Assembly (NCBI GenBank): GCA_900555785.1
Contig: USMO01000089.1
Coordinates: 1 to 6,814 of the forward strand
DNA from: an uncultured Eubacteriales bacterium
GTDB taxonomy: Bacteria > Bacillota > Clostridia > Oscillospirales > CAG-272
Direction: 5' to 3'
DNA: 6,814 bases
Both the position numbers and the translations under genes were made by a program. Numbering within the stretch: position 1 is the stretch's first letter; every line of letters starts with the position of its first letter. Below the pieces are notes generated by a model that saw only the letters and a list, made by a program, of their open reading frames with translations, did not search any database and had not been told where the DNA came from. Of this stretch, positions 1 through 5,984 are shown piece by piece.

Positions 1-33
1 GTAAAGGCGGCAGGAAGCCTTTCACAGGGCTGC

Positions 34-1380
34 TCACGGAGGTGCCGCTCCCTCTTCGATCGTCAGGAACTTCGTATACTGACCGTTCCAACCCATGTTG
101 ACGTTTCCGGTCGACCCGTGACGGTTTTTCGCGATGATGACCTCCGCAATGCTGGTGGTCTGGTTATTTGCCGTTTCGTCTGTCTTATAGTATTCGCTGC
201 GGTACAGGAAAATAACCGTGTCGGCATCCTGCTCGATTGCGCCGGAGTCACGCAGGTCGGAAAGCATCGGCTTCTTGTCGGTCCGCGATTCGGGACCGCG
301 CGACAGCTGCGCGCAGCAGATAACCGGCACCATCAGTTCCTTTGCCATAATTTTGAGCGACCGCGAAATTTCGGAAACTTCCTGCACACGGTTGTCGTTG
401 TGGTGGTCGCCCTGCATCAGCCCGAGGTAGTCGATGACCACAAGGCCCAGATTCTGCACCCGGCGCAGCTTTGCCTTCATGGCGGTCACCGTCATCCCCG
501 ACGTGTCGTCAATGAGAATATCGCACCCCGACAGCTCGCCCGATGCCACCGCCAGGTGTTCCCAGTCCTCCGGTGTCAGCTCGCCCGTCCGGAGTGCGTA
601 GCTGTTGACCAGCGCTTCACTTGACAGCACGCGGTTAACCAGCTGCTCTGCCGACATTTCGAGAGAGAAGATGCAGACTGCCTTTTTGGTCTGCTTTGCA
701 ACGTTCGTTGCGATATTCAGCGCAAACGAGGTTTTTCCCATACCCGGGCGGGCGCCGATGAGCACCAGATCGCTCTTTCCCATGCCCGCCAGCACACGGT
801 CCAGGAGCGAAAAGCCGGTCTTGGTCCCCTGCGTTGCCTCGGCGTTGGTGCGCAGCTCCTGCAGGTGCCCGTAAACATCCTGCAGGACCTCGCGGATGTG
901 CCTGAAATTCTGCGTGTCCCGCCCCTGCGCGATCTTGAAAATCAGGTTTTCGGCATGGTCGAGGATGGACGCGACCGACTCCTGCTCGGAATACGCGCTC
1001 TCGGAAATCTCCCCCGCCGCCGCAATCAGCTGGCGCAGGATGCTCTTCTCCTTGACGATGCGCGCGTAGTCCTTGATATTCAGCGCGTCCGGCACCGCCT
1101 CCGACAGCGTGCGAATGTAATCCTCGCCGCCCGCCTTGTCGTAAACGCCGCGCGTGACCAGCATATCGATCAGCGTCACCACGTCGATCTCCCGATTTGC
1201 CAGAAACAGTTCCTGCATGGCAAGGTAAATCTGCTTGTGCTCCTCGAGGTAGAAGTCCTCCCCCTTCATCAGCGCCGCAATCTCGTTCAGGGAAGCCGGA
1301 TCGATCAGGACCGCGCCCAAAAGAGACTGCTCTGCCGGCATGGAGAAGGGCAACCGTTTCTCAATCAGTTCGTCTGCCAT
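34..1380 (-). CDS. dnaB: Replicative DNA helicase DnaB (DnaC in B. subtilis naming)
   Basis: This 448-residue protein is the hexameric ring helicase that unwinds DNA ahead of the replication fork, using ATP, in the cytoplasm. The N-terminal DnaB domain, which binds primase and loader, covers about residues 10-110 (PAEQSLLGAVL near the start), followed by a linker and a RecA-like motor from about 183. Visible motor motifs are Walker A GARPGMGKTS at 209-218 with Lys216, the catalytic glutamate in SLEMS (Glu241), Walker B VVIDYLGLM at 314-322 with Asp317, the CAQLSR sensor at 356-361, and KNRHGSTG at 418-425, whose Arg420 matches the arginine finger. Length is normal for the family and there is no intein. 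It starts 6 bases after the rplI stop, and its AAGGA ribosome binding site overlaps that stop codon, so translational coupling with rplI is likely. Confidence 0.97.
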   Translation of the reverse strand: MADELIEKRLPFSMPAEQSLLGAVLIDPASLNEIAALMKGEDFYLEEHKQIYLAMQELFLANREIDVVTLIDMLVTRGVYDKAGGEDYIRTLSEAVPDALNIKDYARIVKEKSILRQLIAAAGEISESAYSEQESVASILDHAENLIFKIAQGRDTQNFRHIREVLQDVYGHLQELRTNAEATQGTKTGFSLLDRVLAGMGKSDLVLIGARPGMGKTSFALNIATNVAKQTKKAVCIFSLEMSAEQLVNRVLSSEALVNSYALRTGELTPEDWEHLAVASGELSGCDILIDDTSGMTVTAMKAKLRRVQNLGLVVIDYLGLMQGDHHNDNRVQEVSEISRSLKIMAKELMVPVICCAQLSRGPESRTDKKPMLSDLRDSGAIEQDADTVIFLYRSEYYKTDETANNQTTSIAEVIIAKNRHGSTGNVNMGWNGQYTKFLTIEEGAAPP

Positions 1381-1386
1381 CGTTCC

Positions 1387-1833
1387 TTATTCCGCTGCAA
1401 CCACAAGGTTCAGCGCACCCGTCACTTCCGGATACAGCTTGACCTCCAGCGCGTACTTGCCGTAAGCCTTGATCGGATCCTTGACCACGATCTTCCGCTT
1501 GTCAACCGTGATGCCGTAATCCGCTGCCAGCCGCTCTGCCACGTCCTTTGCCGTCACCGACCCATACAGCCGCCCGTCGCCGCCGCAGGATGCCTTGATG
1601 GTAACCGTAATCTTCTTCAGCTTCTCTGCCAGTTCCACGGCTTCTTTCTTCTCGGTCTCCAGCCTGTACAGCCGTGCGCTTTCCTTCGTCTTTGCATCAT
1701 TGACCGACTGCGCATCTGCCAGCTTTGCCAGCTTTCTCGGAATCAGGAAATTCTTCCCGTATCCGTCCGACACCTCGATTACTTCGTTCTTCTTTCCCTG
1801 CCCTTTGACATCTGCCAGTAAAATAACCTTCAT
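1387..1833 (-). CDS. rplI: 50S ribosomal protein L9
   Basis: This 148-residue protein is bacterial L9, which binds 23S rRNA near the base of the L1 stalk and helps keep the reading frame. It has the expected two-domain form. The N-terminal RNA-binding domain (1 to about 50) begins MKVILLADVKGQGKKNEV and carries the family signature VSDGYGKNFLIPRKLA at 21-36. A long charged helix follows (about 41-75), then a C-terminal domain with GGDGRLYGSVT at 84-94. Length matches the family. The start is fixed by a strong AAAGGAGG at 1840-1847, six bases upstream of ATG. It is probably co-transcribed with dnaB. Its leader is unusual: a repeat block full of hairpins ends right at the Shine-Dalgarno sequence. 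I found no convincing promoter for it, so it may rely on read-through from gdpP or on a promoter hidden in the repeat block. Confidence 0.97.
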   Translation of the reverse strand: MKVILLADVKGQGKKNEVIEVSDGYGKNFLIPRKLAKLADAQSVNDAKTKESARLYRLETEKKEAVELAEKLKKITVTIKASCGGDGRLYGSVTAKDVAERLAADYGITVDKRKIVVKDPIKAYGKYALEVKLYPEVTGALNLVVAAE

Positions 1834-1853
1834 TGTGAACCTCCTTTAAGACC

Positions 1854-1870
1854 TTGGGGCTCTGCCCCAA
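1854..1870. repeat. Short GC hairpin in the rplI leader
   Basis: A perfect 7-base inverted repeat (TTGGGGC and GCCCCAA) encloses a 3-base loop. On the rplI transcript it ends only six bases before the AAAGGAGG ribosome binding site, so it would sit next to the docking ribosome without covering that site. No U-run follows, so it is not an intrinsic terminator by the usual rule. Confidence 0.6.
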
Positions 1871-1876
1871 ACCCTG

Positions 1877-1908
1877 CCAAGGAAACTTTTTGAAAAAAGT
1901 TTCCTTGG
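1877..1908. repeat. 15-base perfect inverted repeat in the rplI leader
   Basis: CCAAGGAAACTTTTT at 1877-1891 is repeated exactly in inverted orientation at 1894-1908, two bases apart; the real loop would be about four bases. It lies 44-75 bases upstream of the rplI start. In the transcript direction a T-run occurs inside the stem but not after it, so it is not a standard terminator. With the GC hairpin at 1854-1870 it forms a two-hairpin unit. From memory, similar units (an AAACTTTTT palindrome followed by GGGGC-AGA-GCCCC) recur in Oscillospiraceae genomes; I cannot confirm that here. Confidence 0.65.
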
Positions 1909-2032
1909 AACCTTCAAAAACTTTTATGGAGAGGACGGAACCTCTCGCTGTGACGCTGTGGAAATTTGTATGGGGTAGCCGGGAATGTGGGATTTGCTTT
2001 TTTATGTCCGGCTTGGATAGTGATAAACGGCA

Positions 2033-2121
2033 CTGCCTCTGTCCTTCGGAGATCCCGCCTGCCGGTGCCCCTCCGGGGTTCGACTGGCACCGAAAGTGCC
2101 TTGCTCTGAGATGACACGAGG
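2033..2121. repeat. GC-rich intergenic repeat module with a GTCATCTCAGAG-like end
   Basis: On the minus strand this stretch begins CCCTCGTGTCATCTCAGAG, then runs through TCGAACCCC and GGGATCTCC. The layout recalls the TGTCATTCTGAGCG...TCGAA...ATCTC intergenic repeats seen in many Clostridia, which I recognise from memory only. It contains several small stems: CCCC/GGGG at 2068-2071 and 2075-2078, CGGTGCC/GGCACCG at 2063-2069 and 2086-2092, and GGCAC/GTGCC at 2086-2090 and 2096-2100. The last two exclude each other. It carries no coding signal I can support. The limits given are approximate. Confidence 0.4.
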
Positions 2122-2230
2122 GCTGATTGTTATGGGGTTCTAACATTCTTTATCCGTCTAAGCGTCCCTCGCACCAAAGCCGTGCGATAGCCGCACTCTG
2201 CAAAGCATTCGCACCACCCAATCCAACCAA

Positions 2231-2311
2231 AACTTCCCTGCACGGCAACCGCCGGTTTGGTTTGTAAAGATTTCTCCCGCTTTTTGACGGCGGTTACCGT
2301 GCAGGGAAGTT
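2231..2311 (-). repeat. 24-base near-perfect inverted repeat, long stem-loop
   Basis: The arms at 2231-2254 and 2288-2311 are 24 bases each and match at 23 positions when inverted; the loop is 33 bases (2255-2287). The one difference, C2246 against A2296, is a mismatch if the plus strand is transcribed but a G-U pair if the minus strand is. As a minus-strand RNA, the direction of the flanking genes, all 24 positions can therefore pair. No U-run follows, so it is not a classical terminator. It may be a mobile palindromic repeat or an RNA-stabilising or processing structure between gdpP and rplI. Confidence 0.7.
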
Positions 2312-2329
2312 CGGGAGGATAGGGTGGGG

Positions 2330-2380
2330 CTTGGGGAGGGGAAGGAACCCCTGCGAAAGGGGTTCCTTCCCCTCCCCAAG
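2330..2380. repeat. 23-base perfect inverted repeat immediately downstream of gdpP
   Basis: The arms at 2330-2352 and 2358-2380 are exact inverted copies of 23 bases around a 5-base loop (GCGAA on the plus strand). The stem begins 21 bases after the gdpP stop codon. On the minus strand the following bases are CCCCACCC, with no U-run, so a canonical intrinsic terminator is not supported. A hairpin this stable would still be expected to protect the 3' end of a gdpP mRNA or hinder read-through. It shares the CTTGGGG end motif with the element boundary at 1848-1859. Confidence 0.7.
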
Positions 2381-2401
2381 GTCTTCCCTCTCCCTCCAAT
2401 C

Positions 2402-4534
2402 TTACTTCTCCTTCGTCCCGTACTCGTTGTCGAGGTAGTCGTCAATCACACTCTTGAGCTGCTGGGAGGCAGCCTCCAGCGAGGTGTGGGTCAGCTTGGC
2501 ACCCGCCATGTCGTAGTGCCCGCCGCCGCCGAGCCGCTGCATGATCAGCTGCACATTGATCTTATCGCGGGAACGCGCCGAAATGGTAACCGTGTTCTCC
2601 GCGTGCAGAAGCGCAAAGGATGCCTCAATGCCGTTGATTGTCATCAGCTTGTCCGCAGCCTTCGCAATCGCAACCGAATCCTCTTCGGTTGCCGGGCGGT
2701 CAATGCTCTGCCAGGTCAGCGCAATCTTGTCACGATAGGTCCGCGTCCGGCTGTCAATGTCGCAAGCCGTGAACAGACTGGTCATCGACTCGGTAAAGAA
2801 GCTCCGCGCAACATTCGTGTGCGCACCGCGCTCGTAGAGATAGTGTACCGCCGCAAAGGTCTGCATTTCCGCGCCCTGCGTGAAGTTTTTCGTATCCAGC
2901 ATCAAGCCCGTCAGCATCAGCGTTGCTTCTTCTTTCAGGAGCGCATCGTGGTAGGGGCTGAGCTCCAGCATCTCGCTGACCAACTCGCTCGCCGCCGCAA
3001 CACCCGGGCGAATGTAGGTCATCAGCGGCTTAAATTCGTACATCTGGTCCGGACGGCGGTGGTGGTCAATGATGACCACATTCTGCACACACTTGAGCAG
3101 CTTCGGGCACTCCGTGTTGAAAACGTTGCTCACGTCGCTCATAATCAGCAGCGTGTCGGACCGCACCGCATCCAGCGCCGTCTCTCCGCTGATGAACATC
3201 GAGCGGTATTCCGGCAGATGCGCCAGCAAATCGTAGCAGTTGCGGAAATTCTGGTGGTTGCGGTCCACCACCACGCGGATGTGCGAAACATCACCCTCCC
3301 GCGCACAGATTGCCAACCGCGCAAGACCCACGCAGGAACCGATGGAATCGTAGTCCGGCGCGCGGTGCCCCATAATCAGCACGTTCCCCGCCTCGCGCAT
3401 CAGCTGGCAGAGGTGCTGCGAGTTGACCCGCGACGTGATGGTCGTCGAGCCGTACATCGTGTTCACGCGCCCGCCGTAAGGTGTCACGCTCTTGCCGTCG
3501 TTCACCGCCACCTGGTCGCCGCCCTTCTGCAGGGCGATGTCCAGCGCATCGGATGCCGCACGCTCCTTGTCCTCAAAGCTGCCGTCAATCGCGCCCACGC
3601 CCATCGAAATGGTCACAGGGTAGCTGTTGTCGCCCAGCTTGACGTTCCGCACCGTTTCCAGAATCCGGAACTTGTTCGCAATGCAGTCATCCAGTGCCGC
3701 GCGGGTGAAGACCGTCAGGTATTTTTCCCGCTCGTATTCGCGAATCATGCCGCCCAGCCCCGCGACCCATTCCTTCAGGATCGTTTCGATTTCGCTGACC
3801 GCCGTCCGGTAGCTCACCCGCACGTACTGCGCCAGTTCCTGCAGGCTGTCAATGACGATATACGCCACAACCGGCTCCTCGTCGTATTTCTTTTTCTTCA
3901 GCGCAATCATGTCGGTCACGTCGTCAAAGACCACAAAGTAGTAGTCTTTCCCGCGCGAGCGCATGATGTAGCAGCGCAGGTCGTATTTTCTGCCCTCGAT
4001 TTCGGTTGTCATCGGCTGGGTGTTGTCAATCGGCACGCCGTCCTCATTGTAGGAAAGGTTTTTCACCTGCTCGCCCGCCTGCGCGTAGCCGACAATCTCG
4101 CTCATCGGGACCGAGCAGAAATCGGACAGCGGCACGTTACAGATCGGCGACCGGAACTGCAGGATGCCCTGCAGCGCGCCCGACACGATTTTAACCATCC
4201 CGTCCCCGCCGATGATGGCGTAGGGGATGTCCACAACGTAGCGGAACATGTCGCTGATTTCGGTCGTCATCAGGTCTGCCGCATCGTTTGCCTCGCTGAT
4301 GCGCCGGTAGCGCGCCAGATACGCACCCAGAATCAGACCGACCGACACCAGGTGAATCCCCAGCAGCCCCAGCACGTAATACGGCAGATGCTCCGGCGGA
4401 ATGACCGGGCTGCTTCCCTCGCTCAGGAAGGAGAGGACTGCCAGCAGAAACAGCAGCACCGCGCCGATTACCGCACAGGCAATCAGCGGCGGGCGCAGGT
4501 CCGTCCGAAAGGATGAAGGTTTCTTTTTTATCAT
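2402..4534 (-). CDS. gdpP: Cyclic-di-AMP phosphodiesterase GdpP (YybT family)
   Basis: This 710-residue membrane protein should hydrolyse cyclic-di-AMP to pApA, lowering the messenger that controls potassium and osmolyte balance and cell-wall stress. Two transmembrane segments lie at about 14-36 and 50-72, followed by a PAS-like region (about 95-210) and a degenerate GGDEF domain (about 220-345) in which YEREKY (267-272) seems to occupy the signature position, so it should not make c-di-GMP. The DHH domain keeps its metal ligands: MGHRAPDYDS at 388-397 (His390, Asp394, Asp396), Asp467 in SDVSN, DHHRR at 490-494, and LDTKNF at 546-551 (Asp547). The DHHA1 end has GGGGH at 669-673. It is about 50 residues longer than the roughly 655-660 usual, mostly before the DHH domain. 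A GGAG ribosome binding site precedes the start, and yybS lies 35 bases upstream, so the two probably form one transcript. Confidence 0.95.
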   Translation of the reverse strand: MIKKKPSSFRTDLRPPLIACAVIGAVLLFLLAVLSFLSEGSSPVIPPEHLPYYVLGLLGIHLVSVGLILGAYLARYRRISEANDAADLMTTEISDMFRYVVDIPYAIIGGDGMVKIVSGALQGILQFRSPICNVPLSDFCSVPMSEIVGYAQAGEQVKNLSYNEDGVPIDNTQPMTTEIEGRKYDLRCYIMRSRGKDYYFVVFDDVTDMIALKKKKYDEEPVVAYIVIDSLQELAQYVRVSYRTAVSEIETILKEWVAGLGGMIREYEREKYLTVFTRAALDDCIANKFRILETVRNVKLGDNSYPVTISMGVGAIDGSFEDKERAASDALDIALQKGGDQVAVNDGKSVTPYGGRVNTMYGSTTITSRVNSQHLCQLMREAGNVLIMGHRAPDYDSIGSCVGLARLAICAREGDVSHIRVVVDRNHQNFRNCYDLLAHLPEYRSMFISGETALDAVRSDTLLIMSDVSNVFNTECPKLLKCVQNVVIIDHHRRPDQMYEFKPLMTYIRPGVAAASELVSEMLELSPYHDALLKEEATLMLTGLMLDTKNFTQGAEMQTFAAVHYLYERGAHTNVARSFFTESMTSLFTACDIDSRTRTYRDKIALTWQSIDRPATEEDSVAIAKAADKLMTINGIEASFALLHAENTVTISARSRDKINVQLIMQRLGGGGHYDMAGAKLTHTSLEAASQQLKSVIDDYLDNEYGTKEK

Positions 4535-4569
4535 CTGTCAATCTCCTTTACTCGGAAATCCAAAACAGG

Positions 4570-5853
4570 TCAACGGAAGGGGTTGCCGTCATCCCCACTG
4601 TTGCCGTCGTTACCGTCATTGCCGTTACCGCCATTGGAGCCGCCCGTTGGCGGGTCTCCCCTTCTGCGCAGCACCGCGCGCCGCATTGCCGAAAGCACGG
4701 TTGCGTATGCGCCATAGGCTGCCAGAATCCAGAACACCGAGGTAGACGCGCAGCAGACCAGCGCAATGCCGGGAAGAATCAGGATCCCTCTCCCCCTTGC
4801 CGGGACCGACCGGAAGAAGCGCGTCAGCGTGTGCCATCCGACCGCGCAGAGGCCGGGTGTCAGGATGATTGCGAGGTTCTGCATGGTCACAATCGGGACC
4901 GCATACGACCCGTCTCCGATCAGCGACACGATCATGCAGACCGTCCAGATAATCGCTGCCGGCAGGCTCATGACCAAAAATTCGTTTTCCGGTGTGATGG
5001 CTGCGTTCATGCCCGCTGCGCGGTAGCCCTCCAGCAGGAGCAGCTGCCCCAGGTATGCCGCAATCAGCGCGATTGCCACAACGGCACCGGGCAGGACGTT
5101 GAACACGGAGATCAGGTCCGCCTCCAGATTTGCGTCGCTCAGCAGCCGCTTATAGGAATCCAGCATGGATTGGACCGACTGGGTATTTCCGGCGCCGGCA
5201 TTCTGATATGCCCGCTCCAGCATTGCCAGCAGTTCGTCGCGCATTTCGATGCGTTCTGCCAGCATTTTTTCGCGCCAGCTGTCCAGCATTCCGCGCACGG
5301 TCTCCAGCGAAAGCCCTGCTTCCGTTCGTGCCACGGCGAGTGCTGTCAGCAGCAGTGCGGCTGCAAGCAGACCGGCAGCGCCGTAGCAGATGATAGCGGT
5401 ACGTCCCATTCCGCGTTTGGTTGCGAAAGCGGTAAGCGCTGCTGCGGGGAGCAGGGAAAGCGCTGCCAGCATGAACAGCCAGTCTCGGGTGAAGATTGCG
5501 GTCACGCCCACAGACAGAAGCGGGAACACGCATGCGAGGGACGGCTTTTCCATGGTGGTCATCAGGAATGCGCCCGCGAAGGTACCGACCGCGAGGGCTG
5601 CCGCCAGGGTTCCCGCAAACAGGTAGCTGCCCGACAGCAGCAGGCATGCGGTTGAACCGATCAGCGTCAGGGTTACGCCAACGCGCCATGCTCGGAACAG
5701 CACCACGCAGCCAACCAGCATAGCCGCCCACAGCGCCATGCCGACCCAGGGCTTGGTCAGCGACAGCGGTACTGCCGCAGATGCGACCGTCAGAAGCAGC
5801 GCCGCCGTAATCTGCGCTGCCTGTTTTTGTTCGGTTCCGGTTGTTTCCGTCAT
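4570..5853 (-). CDS. yybS: DUF2232 / YybS-family polytopic membrane protein
   Basis: This 427-residue protein is strongly hydrophobic, with roughly nine to eleven membrane segments: about seven between residues 12 and 176, then more at about 245-276, 292-312, 318-342 and 356-390. Between the two groups is a charged, probably helical region (about 177-244) with REKMLAERIEMRDELLAMLE at 194-213. Assignment as YybS (DUF2232) rests on topology, size and position immediately before gdpP, the conserved partner arrangement in Bacillota. Its biochemical role is not established; a link to GdpP or c-di-AMP sensing is inferred from linkage only. The C-terminal tail (404-427) is almost wholly Gly, Asn, Asp and Ser. 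The start is set by AGGAGG at 5861-5866, seven bases before ATG, and a promoter lies at 5891-5920. A generic multi-pass membrane protein is the alternative. Confidence 0.85.
   Translation of the reverse strand: MTETTGTEQKQAAQITAALLLTVASAAVPLSLTKPWVGMALWAAMLVGCVVLFRAWRVGVTLTLIGSTACLLLSGSYLFAGTLAAALAVGTFAGAFLMTTMEKPSLACVFPLLSVGVTAIFTRDWLFMLAALSLLPAAALTAFATKRGMGRTAIICYGAAGLLAAALLLTALAVARTEAGLSLETVRGMLDSWREKMLAERIEMRDELLAMLERAYQNAGAGNTQSVQSMLDSYKRLLSDANLEADLISVFNVLPGAVVAIALIAAYLGQLLLLEGYRAAGMNAAITPENEFLVMSLPAAIIWTVCMIVSLIGDGSYAVPIVTMQNLAIILTPGLCAVGWHTLTRFFRSVPARGRGILILPGIALVCCASTSVFWILAAYGAYATVLSAMRRAVLRRRGDPPTGGSNGGNGNDGNDGNSGDDGNPFR
4573..4644 (-). repeat. Low-complexity Gly/Asn/Asp coding repeat at the YybS C-terminus
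   Basis: The last 24 codons of yybS encode an irregular run of GGN and DGN units ending in NPFR. The DNA reads as imperfect repeats of GGY-AAY-GAC codons (on the plus strand, GCCGTTACC- and GTCGTTACC-like units). After the last membrane segment and the arginine patch RRAVLRRR (391-398), the positive-inside rule puts this flexible tail in the cytoplasm. Such tracts can vary in length between strains by slippage. Confidence 0.6.
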
Positions 5854-5890
5854 CCCGGTTCCTCCTCTTTTATTATAGATACTCCCATTT

Positions 5891-5920
5891 AGTATACCAC
5901 ATTTTTTCCGGGCTATTCAA
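5891..5920 (-). promoter_or_regulatory. Sigma-A-type promoter for yybS-gdpP
   Basis: On the minus strand, TTGAAT (5915-5920) and TATACT (5891-5896) are separated by 18 bases. They match the -35 consensus at four of six and the -10 consensus at five of six positions. The -10 lies 37 bases upstream of the yybS start codon, leaving a short leader that contains the ribosome binding site. The spacer between the boxes contains one of the three 33-base-spaced repeats, including its six-A tract. Confidence 0.6.
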
Positions 5921-5980
5921 GAGCGGGTTTTACATTTTTTCCGGTCTGATTTTAAACACACATTACATTTTTTCTGGTCT
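5899..5980. repeat. Three direct repeats with an exact 33-base period
   Basis: The core ACATTTTTTCYGG occurs at 5899-5911, 5932-5944 and 5965-5977; the second and third copies continue identically with TCT. Start-to-start distances are 33 and 33 bases, while the 17 to 20 bases between cores differ. The third copy lies five bases downstream of the acetyltransferase stop codon and the first lies between the -35 and -10 boxes of the yybS promoter. Each core holds a run of six T (A on the gene strand), so the A-tracts are spaced at about three helical turns. This could be a tandem operator, intrinsically bent promoter DNA, or the remains of a duplicated promoter. Confidence 0.65.
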
Positions 5981-5984
5981 AAAG

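Larger units (their letters stand above)
1848..2385. repeat. Composite palindromic intergenic element bounded by 12-base inverted repeats
   Basis: The spacer between gdpP and rplI (1834-2401) holds no credible gene. Almost all of it is a block whose ends are exact inverted copies: AAGACCTTGGGG at 1848-1859 and CCCCAAGGTCTT at 2374-2385. Inside lie at least four separate palindromic modules, listed individually. The left end touches the rplI Shine-Dalgarno sequence and the right end lies 16 bases after the gdpP stop. I see no clear target-site duplication (flanks CCTCCTTT on the left, CCCTCTCC on the right) and no transposase. It could be a MITE-like non-autonomous element, or a mosaic of several repeats that happen to share an end motif. 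ORFs readable through it (for example 1854-2114 plus strand, 1914-2117 and 2130-2399 minus strand) resemble no family I know and are probably spurious. Confidence 0.6.

Noticed and set aside
3..22. Small inverted repeat AAAGGC/GCCTTT after dnaB as a terminator
   Set aside because: The stem is only six bases with an eight-base loop, and only three T follow before the window ends, so a terminator cannot be supported.
865..1821. A 318-codon plus-strand open frame opposite dnaB and rplI
   Set aside because: It is codon-aligned with both minus-strand genes and crosses their junction. It has the same antisense-shadow composition and no plausible protein family.
1854..2114. Short open frames through the gdpP-rplI spacer on both strands
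   Set aside because: They translate palindromic repeat sequence, overlap the element ends and show no family resemblance. The minus-strand frame 1697-2146 even runs into rplI out of frame.
2162..2195. Weak minus-strand promoter for rplI (TTGGTG, 17 bases, GATAAA near 2150-2178)
   Set aside because: The matches to consensus are only about three and four of six positions and it lies over 300 bases from the gene, within repeat sequence.
2171..2220. Possible operator or tRNA-like fold around GTGCGATAGCCGCAC
   Set aside because: It is only a 5-base stem with no tRNA features; it is more likely part of the surrounding repeat.
2324..4516. A 730-codon plus-strand open frame opposite gdpP
   Set aside because: It is codon-aligned with gdpP and stays open because gdpP uses no TTA, CTA or TCA codon after residue 7, as expected from the codon bias of a GC-rich genome. 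The predicted protein is rich in His, Arg and Gln and has no recognisable domain.
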